Origin: DASQFY01 sp036397815
GTDB taxonomy: Bacteria > Chloroflexota > Limnocylindria > QHBO01
Length of the DNA: 11,135 bases
Reading direction: 5' to 3'
Assembly (NCBI GenBank): GCA_036397815.1
Contig: DASWIE010000012.1
Coordinates: 1 to 11,135, forward strand
Both the position numbers and the translations under genes were made by a program. The notes beneath the pieces are model-generated. The model was not told the DNA's origin and did not search any database. It was given only the letters and a program-made list of their open reading frames with translations. Below are positions 5,443 through 11,135 of the stretch, one piece after another (position 1 is the first letter of the stretch; every line of letters begins with the position of its first letter).

Positions 5443-8400
5443 ACGCCTGGAGCAGGGCCCGCGTTCGATCCACGCTCGGAATCACGCCCTTGCGCTCGTA
5501 GAGCTCCAGCCCGGCGCGCGCGGCTTCCATCGCCTCCGACGGCTTCCCCGATGTACGCAGCACGTGGGCCAGGTCCACGAGGGCGTCGCCGTGCGTGATC
5601 AGGTAGTCCGTGGCGGCCGCCATCGCGACCACCTCGCGTCCCAACGCCTCAGCGGCGGGAAGGTCGCCCCGCCGCGCCAGGAGCCTGGCCTGGACGCGGC
5701 GGCCGTCAACCTGCGACGCGACGTCATCCAATGCGGCCGTCTCGCGCGCGATGGTGGCGTACCGCCACGCCTCCTCGTCACGACCGAGTTCCAGCAAGGC
5801 GGCGGCCAGCCAGGCCGCCACCGTCGACGAGAAGGCCCGATCACCGGTCGCGGTCATCTGTTCGTAGCTTGTCTGCATGAGCTCCGCCGCACGCTCGTAT
5901 TCGCCAGCCAGCATTTCGAGCGGCCCTTCGAAATGGCCGCCAATGGAAGCGGCGGCAACGCGCAAGCCCAGGTCTTCGTCCACCTGCCTCGCCTCGGCCA
6001 GTAGCTGGCGGCCCTCATCGAAACGGCCATCCATCCCGCGCAGGCCGCCGAGGTGCCGCTTGTGGTGGGCACCTTGCTGTGGTGTCGGCGCCGTACGCAT
6101 CAGCTCCTCGATCCGCGCTGTGGCCTCCGGCACCGGCGTCGGGCCCCAATACATGGATGCTGCCAGCCACCGCCGGGCAATCGCCGACGGGACGCCCGTC
6201 CGATCGGCCTTGCTGATGAGGTCCGCGAGACGCCGTTCGGCCTCCGCGGCACGCCCGCTGAAGAACAGGTGATTCGCAACCAAGACGCCTGCCTGGATGG
6301 CGCCATCCCGGTCGCCCTCCCGTTCGAGAATCTCGCCAAGTCGTTCGGCCTCGCGGATCACGGTAGTCGTCTCTAGCGACTGGTGAGAACCCTGCACTTC
6401 GAGGAGGATCAGGGCGGCCCTGGCAGTGGTGACCTCATCCCGGGCGTACTCCGCCTGCTCCACGACGTCGGCCAGCATGGCCTCCGCGCGATGGCCCTCG
6501 CCCGCCTGAAATAGCCCCTTCGCCAGGTGGGTGGCTACCGGCAAGCGCCGCGGCGAATCGGCGGGGAGAAGGTCCAGGGCCCGGCCCAGCAGGTCGACGG
6601 TGGCGTGAATGTCGCTCCGTTCGAACGCCCGTTCGCCGGCCGCGGCCAGCAGCTGCGCGGCCCGAGACGCCAGCTCCTGGGCGTGGGCATCGGGCGGACC
6701 CAGCTCGGCCCGGTAGCGGTAGGCCTGCTCCAGGTGGTAGGCGATGATCTCCTCGTATTCGGTCAACCGCTCGGCCGCCGCCCGCTCCAGCCAGGCCGCG
6801 AACCGCTCATGCAGCTCAGAGCGCGTCTGCTTGGCGAGAGCCTGATACGCGGCATCGCGGATCAACAGGTGACGGAATCGGTAGGCATCCTCACCGGCGA
6901 AGGAGGCCTGGTCGGGACGAACCAGCTCCATCCGCATCAGGCTCGCCAGCCGATCGCGCACCTGGCCCCGCATCGGTTCGGGCGCCAGCTCCGTCACGGC
7001 CCCGCGATGGAATACCTTGCCCTCTACGGCGGCGCGCTCGATGACCGTCCGTTCCTCCCAATTGAGGCCATCCAATCGGGCGGCCAGAAGGGCCTGGATG
7101 CTGGGCGGGATGGTCAGCTGGCGCAGGTCACCGGTCGACGACCACCCACCCCCGGCCGTGACCAGGAAGCCGTCATCGATCAGCTTGCCGAGAAGCTCCT
7201 CCACGAAGAGGGGGTTCCCCTCCGCCGCATGGCTGATCTGCGTCCTCACCTCGGTCGGCAGTTCGGCACGTCCCAACAGACTGGTGACCAGCTCCTCGCT
7301 TTCGACGTCCGAGAGCGGCTCCAGGGCCATCGTGGTCACCCACCGCTTCCCGCCGCCCCAGGTCGGTCGCTTCTCGAGCAGCTCCGCGCGCGCCATGGCG
7401 ATCAGCAGGATCGGGGCGTCGCGGGTCCAGTCGGCGATGTGGTCCACCAGATCGAGGAAGGTGGGTTCGCCCCAGTGGACGTCGTCGAAGACCAGGATCA
7501 AGGGTCGGTTGCGTGCCAGGGCTTCGAACGTCTTGCGGATGGCCCAGAAGATTTCATCAGGTGCCGGCGGGCTGTCCTCGATGCCCAACAGGCCGCCGAC
7601 GATCGCGGCGACTCGCTCGGCGTCCGGCTCAGCTCCCAACACCTCGCGCAGGCGCGCGACGGCTGCCTCCGGCGGGTCGCCCTCGGCGATTCGGGCTCCG
7701 TGACGGATAGCCTCGGCCACGGGCCAGTAGGTGATCCCATGGCCGTATGCCAGGCACCGACCGGCCGCCACCTGAGCCTGGTCGCCGACAGAACCGATGA
7801 ATTCGTCCACCAGCCGCGACTTGCCGACGCCGGCGACTCCGAGAATCGTGAACAGGTGGCAGATCCGCTCCTCGACCGCTTCGCGGAAGGCGTCGTCCAG
7901 CAGGCGCAGCGGCCGGCGGCGCCCGACCAGCGGCGCCTCCAGTGGGCGCGTGTGGCGGCGCACCTCATCGGTCACGCTAGCCAGTCGCCAGGCGGGCACC
8001 GGCTCGGCCTTGCCCTTGAGGGTCATAGGCTCAATCGCCTCGGCTGTCACTGAATTGCGAACCAGCGCATACGTGTCGGCGCCCAGCAGGATCTCGGCCG
8101 GCGCTGCCGCTCCCTCCAGGCGCGCCGCGACGTTCACGGCGTCCCCGGTCACGATCCGCTGGCCCGCGCGCTCGTCCCCGGCCACCACTTCGCCCGTGTT
8201 GATGCCCATCCGCCATTCGACCGTGGCTCCCCGATCGGCCCGAATCTCGGTGTCGAGCATGGCCAGCCGGTCCCGAATCTCGACAGCTGCGCGGCAGGCA
8301 CGCAGCGCATCGTCCTCGTGGACTACCGGGACTCCGAACACGGCCATCACCGCGTCGCCGATGAACTTTTCCACGACCCCGCCGTGGAACTCGATCACCT

Positions 8401-8632
8401 CGCGCATGACGTCGAAATAGCGAGTCATCAGGTTCCGCAGCGATTCGGGATCGATCCGCTCCCCGAGGGCGGTGGACGAAATCGCGTCGCAGTACAGGAC
8501 AGTGACCGTCTTGCGCGTCTCGGCGGTAGGAGCGGCCGCGGCTTCGAGTGCCGCCCCGCATCCGTTGCAGAATCGCGAGCCGGTCGGATTTTCGGTCTCG
8601 CAGTTGGGGCAAACGCGGCCAAGATCGGTCAT
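5432..8632 (-). CDS. Zinc ribbon-adenylate cyclase-STAND ATPase-TPR protein, second (middle) copy
   Basis: From the ATG at 8632 this is 1,066 residues. The zinc ribbon uses Cys8, 11, 22, 25 (VCPNCETEN ... FCNGCG). The cyclase domain (about 40-220) is complete: metal Asp49 (YCDAISST) and Asp93 (EKFIGDAVM), ATP-selecting Lys89 and Asp164, and catalytic Asn167 and Arg171. The ATPase begins at PLVGRRRPLRLL and has Walker A GVAGVGKS (265-272) and Walker B Asp383-Asp384 (LVFDD). EGNPLFVEELL and FRHLLIRDAAYQ follow, as in other STAND/AAA ATPases with TPR tails. The C-terminal half is helical repeats with the motifs WGPTP and GDRAFSST, also found in the two other copies. Compared with the first copy, the first 84 visible ATPase residues differ at only five positions by hand count, while the TPR half is far more diverged. 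The ATG at 8644 would add four residues; a GGAG six bases before 8632 favours the shorter start. Confidence 0.92.
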   Translation of the reverse strand: MTDLGRVCPNCETENPTGSRFCNGCGAALEAAAAPTAETRKTVTVLYCDAISSTALGERIDPESLRNLMTRYFDVMREVIEFHGGVVEKFIGDAVMAVFGVPVVHEDDALRACRAAVEIRDRLAMLDTEIRADRGATVEWRMGINTGEVVAGDERAGQRIVTGDAVNVAARLEGAAAPAEILLGADTYALVRNSVTAEAIEPMTLKGKAEPVPAWRLASVTDEVRRHTRPLEAPLVGRRRPLRLLDDAFREAVEERICHLFTILGVAGVGKSRLVDEFIGSVGDQAQVAAGRCLAYGHGITYWPVAEAIRHGARIAEGDPPEAAVARLREVLGAEPDAERVAAIVGGLLGIEDSPPAPDEIFWAIRKTFEALARNRPLILVFDDVHWGEPTFLDLVDHIADWTRDAPILLIAMARAELLEKRPTWGGGKRWVTTMALEPLSDVESEELVTSLLGRAELPTEVRTQISHAAEGNPLFVEELLGKLIDDGFLVTAGGGWSSTGDLRQLTIPPSIQALLAARLDGLNWEERTVIERAAVEGKVFHRGAVTELAPEPMRGQVRDRLASLMRMELVRPDQASFAGEDAYRFRHLLIRDAAYQALAKQTRSELHERFAAWLERAAAERLTEYEEIIAYHLEQAYRYRAELGPPDAHAQELASRAAQLLAAAGERAFERSDIHATVDLLGRALDLLPADSPRRLPVATHLAKGLFQAGEGHRAEAMLADVVEQAEYARDEVTTARAALILLEVQGSHQSLETTTVIREAERLGEILEREGDRDGAIQAGVLVANHLFFSGRAAEAERRLADLISKADRTGVPSAIARRWLAASMYWGPTPVPEATARIEELMRTAPTPQQGAHHKRHLGGLRGMDGRFDEGRQLLAEARQVDEDLGLRVAAASIGGHFEGPLEMLAGEYERAAELMQTSYEQMTATGDRAFSSTVAAWLAAALLELGRDEEAWRYATIARETAALDDVASQVDGRRVQARLLARRGDLPAAEALGREVVAMAAATDYLITHGDALVDLAHVLRTSGKPSEAMEAARAGLELYERKGVIPSVDRTRALLQAWGA

Positions 8633-8642
8633 CAGGCGCTCC
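8630..8642 (-). promoter_or_regulatory. Ribosome binding site and TGATG coupling junction, first to second copy
   Basis: GGAG (8642-8639, minus strand) lies six bases before ATG (8632-8630), and the ATG shares its A with the stop TGA (8634-8632) of the preceding gene. The design is the same as at the 5432 junction, including the identical spacer CGCCTG. An ATG at 8644 has GAGG only one base upstream, too close to serve it. Confidence 0.7.
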
Positions 8643-11135
8643 ATGCCTCAATTAGGCGGCGCGTCTGATCCGCGGGCAACGTTGCGCCCTTTTGCTCGTA
8701 CAGGAAAAGTGCCCGGCGCACGTTTTGCAGAGCCTCGTCACTCTTTCCGGCCGCGCGAAGAACATGGGCCAGGTGGACGAGCACATCGCCATGCGAGAGG
8801 AGGTAGTCTGTCGGGCCCATGACGCCCGCCGCCTCGCGGGCCACGTTCTCTGCCTCCGGGTGCTGCCCACGGGCAGATAGAACGCGCGCCTGCACGGCGC
8901 GCCCGCCCGCTTGCGACAAGATGTCATCGCTCGCGGACGTTTCGCGCGCGACCGTGGCAAAACGCCACGCCTCGTCAAGGTCACCATCCTCCAGGAGCGC
9001 CGTGGACAGCCCGACGGCAGTGGTGGAGGCATACCCGCGATCCCCCAGGCCGATCTTCCGGTCGTACGACTCGCGGTAGTGGCGGACCGCGGATTTGGCG
9101 TCTCCCGAAAGCAGGGCGTTGTGGGCCAGGGCCGCGTCCGTCTCCGTGAGCAGGAAGCGATCACCCAGCTCCTCCAGGTCGCGCGCTGCTCTGGTGATCC
9201 GCTCGTGCGCATCATCGAAGGCGCCCTGGAGGGTCAACATCCGACCGATCCCCAGATCTGCGCCTGGGCTGTAGGCACGGCTGACCAGGTCTTCGATGAG
9301 TTGGATGGCCTCGTTACACGGCGTGGGTCCGAACACGGCGGCGGCTCCAATCTGAATGCGCGCCTCCCGAAGCCACGGCCCAACGCTCTCCGGCCGATCA
9401 AGAGCTGCGCGAGCTCGGGAGGCCGCTTCGCCCGCCCTGCCCATGCTGAACAGAGCCCACGCGGCGACGAGCTCCGCCAAGCTGGCTCCAACGGGATCGC
9501 CCAAACGGGCGAGGGTGTCCCGCAAGCGCTCGGCTTCGTGCATCGACTCCGACAGCACCATCGTGGCCTGGGTGGAGCTCCGCAGTTCGACCAGTGCGAG
9601 CTCCGCCCAGGCTCCCGCGCGCTCGTCCCCTGTCCGCGCCGCGGCGGCCACGACTTCCACGAGCAGCCGGTCAGCGCGGGCGGCCTCGCCAACCGTCGGC
9701 AGACGTCGAGCGAGCAGCACCATGAGGACGCCGCGCTCGGGATCGTCCGGTGGCATGAGGTCAACGGCCCGACCCAACAGGTCTGCGGCGGCGGCGGCGT
9801 CTGCGCGGAGGTCGGCCCTCCGTCCCGCATCGGCCAGTAGCCCGCTGGCCCGGGTGGCCAATTCGCGCGCCCGGGCATCGGGAGGCCCAAGCTCGGCCCG
9901 GTAACGGTAGGCCTGCTCCAGGTGATAGGCCACGATTTCCCCGTATTCGGCCACCCGGTCGGTGGCGATGCGCTCGAGCCAGTCCGCGAAGCGCTCGTGG
10001 AGCTCGGACCGAGTCTGCTTCGCAAGCGCCTGATACGCCGCATCGCGGATGAGCAAGTGCCGGAACCGATATGCCTCCTCTCCGGCGAATGAGGCCTGAT
10101 CGGGTCGAACGAGTTCCATTCGGAGGAGTGCCATCAGACGCTCGCTTACCCGTAGCTTGATCGGATCGGGCGCCAGTTCGATGACCGCCCCCCGATGGAA
10201 CGTGTTGCCCTCGACTGACGCGCGCTCGATGACCGTCCGCTCTTCGCTGTCCAGGCCATCCAACCGGGCGGACAGAAGCGCCTGTATGGTCGGGGGGATC
10301 GTCAGCTCCCGAAGGTCGCGCGACGCAAGCCAGCCGCCATTCCCCTTGGTCAGGAAACCATCGTCGATGAGCTTTGCGAGAAGTTCCTCCACGAACAGAG
10401 GGTTCCCCTCGGCGGCACCGCTCACCCGACTTCGCACCTCCTCGGGCAGCTGGGCATGCCCGAGCAGGCTCGTCAGCAACTCGTCGCTCTCACCCTCGGA
10501 AAGCGGCTCGAGCTGAACCGTTGTTGACCAGCGCTTGCCCCCACCCCACGCAGGTCGCTTCTCGATCAGCTCCGATCTGCCCAGGGCGATGAGCAGGATC
10601 GGGGCATCACGCGTCCAGTCGGCGATGTGCTCAACCAGGTCCAGGAACGTCGGCTCGCCCCACTGGACGTCGTCGAACACCAGCACCAGTGGGCGCTGGC
10701 GCGCGAGACGCTCGAACGTCTTCCGAATGGCCCAGAAGATCTGCTCGGGCGCGGGGCTCGCCGCCTCCAACCCGAGGATCCCCGCCACGATCTCGACGAT
10801 TCGTTCGGCCTCGGGTTCCTCGGCCAGCACGGAGCTCAGCCGTTCACGCGAGACCTCGGCTGAGTTCGTCTCCCGGATGCCCGCGCCGTCGCGGATGGCC
10901 TCGGCCACGGGCCAGTAGGTGATCCCGTGACCGTATGCCAGGCAGCGGCCGGTCGCCACCTGGGCCTGATCGCCGACGGCGCCGATGAACTCATCCACCA
11001 GCCGCGACTTTCCAACGCCGGCGACCCCCAGGATCGTGAAGAGATGGCAGATCCGCTCCTCGACTGCCTCGCGGAACGCCTCGTCCAGGAGGCGCAAAGG
11101 CCGGTGGCGCCCAACCAGTGGGGCCTCGAGCGGGC
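8632..11135 (-). CDS. STAND ATPase-TPR protein, first copy of the cyclase family, 5' end outside window
   Basis: The frame is open to the right edge, giving 833 visible residues. The part before the TTG at 11097 still matches the middle copy (PLEAPLVGRHRPLRLLDEAF), so the TTG is not the true start and the gene continues outside the window. By homology an upstream zinc ribbon and cyclase domain of roughly 230 residues are expected but cannot be seen. Visible are Walker A GVAGVGKS (11005-11028), Walker B LVLVFDD, EGNPLFVEELL, FRHLLIRDAAYQ and a TPR-like C-terminal half with FGPTP and GDRGYAST. The protein ends EAWSA, matching QAWGA of the middle copy. It is the first of the three copies in transcription order, and any promoter lies beyond 11135. 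The ATPase half is nearly the same as in the middle copy, whereas the TPR half is clearly different, which suggests a separate input signal. Confidence 0.9.
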   Translation of the reverse strand, partial: PLEAPLVGRHRPLRLLDEAFREAVEERICHLFTILGVAGVGKSRLVDEFIGAVGDQAQVATGRCLAYGHGITYWPVAEAIRDGAGIRETNSAEVSRERLSSVLAEEPEAERIVEIVAGILGLEAASPAPEQIFWAIRKTFERLARQRPLVLVFDDVQWGEPTFLDLVEHIADWTRDAPILLIALGRSELIEKRPAWGGGKRWSTTVQLEPLSEGESDELLTSLLGHAQLPEEVRSRVSGAAEGNPLFVEELLAKLIDDGFLTKGNGGWLASRDLRELTIPPTIQALLSARLDGLDSEERTVIERASVEGNTFHRGAVIELAPDPIKLRVSERLMALLRMELVRPDQASFAGEEAYRFRHLLIRDAAYQALAKQTRSELHERFADWLERIATDRVAEYGEIVAYHLEQAYRYRAELGPPDARARELATRASGLLADAGRRADLRADAAAAADLLGRAVDLMPPDDPERGVLMVLLARRLPTVGEAARADRLLVEVVAAAARTGDERAGAWAELALVELRSSTQATMVLSESMHEAERLRDTLARLGDPVGASLAELVAAWALFSMGRAGEAASRARAALDRPESVGPWLREARIQIGAAAVFGPTPCNEAIQLIEDLVSRAYSPGADLGIGRMLTLQGAFDDAHERITRAARDLEELGDRFLLTETDAALAHNALLSGDAKSAVRHYRESYDRKIGLGDRGYASTTAVGLSTALLEDGDLDEAWRFATVARETSASDDILSQAGGRAVQARVLSARGQHPEAENVAREAAGVMGPTDYLLSHGDVLVHLAHVLRAAGKSDEALQNVRRALFLYEQKGATLPADQTRRLIEAWSA

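Noticed and set aside
2292..10918. Many plus-strand open frames, some over 300 codons, opposite the three cyclase genes.
   Set aside because: Their translations lack domains and repeat across the paralogues exactly as antisense of duplicated genes would. The minus-strand frames carry all catalytic motifs.
11095..11097. TTG as the true start of the first cyclase-family copy.
   Set aside because: The frame stays open and continues to match the middle copy residue by residue up to the window edge.

Overview
The window is high-GC bacterial DNA, with codon third positions mostly G or C and GTG/TTG in use as start codons. It reads like a Chloroflexota or actinobacterial chromosome. Apparent leaderless genes, a Rhodococcus-ADH-like dehydrogenase and several large cyclase-ATPase-TPR paralogues fit that placement. 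The placement is an inference from style, not from a marker gene.

Layout. Positions 1-680 are a patchwork: the possible 3' end of an unrecognised plus-strand gene (ends 263), a decayed N-terminal piece of a MarR-like regulator on the minus strand (260-366), an AT-rich regulatory stretch with an inverted repeat (about 380-423), and a small plus-strand ORF (431-625). Positions 681-2214 (+) are a two-gene unit: a cysteine-free peroxiredoxin-fold protein, apparently leaderless, then a zinc-dependent alcohol dehydrogenase 4 bases downstream. Its stop codon overlaps the stop codon of the convergent minus-strand operon.

Positions 2211-11135 (-) are the main feature: three tandem, head-to-tail paralogues of about 1,070 residues. 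The two complete copies have a zinc ribbon, a class III adenylate cyclase domain, a STAND/AAA-type ATPase and a long TPR-like C-terminal half. The first copy in transcription order is cut by the window edge and shows only its ATPase and TPR-like parts. Each junction has the same form: the upstream stop TGA and the downstream start ATG share one base (TGATG), preceded by a GGAG/GGGG ribosome binding site inside the upstream coding sequence. The three proteins are therefore probably translated as one coupled unit.

Inferred working. The trio looks like a set of cytoplasmic signalling ATPases resembling soluble adenylyl cyclase (cyclase-ATPase-TPR). The diverged TPR halves probably sense different inputs, while the conserved ATPase and cyclase parts give a common cAMP output. 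No cAMP receptor or effector gene is present in the window. The peroxiredoxin-like/dehydrogenase pair shows no evident functional link to the operon beyond its convergent position.
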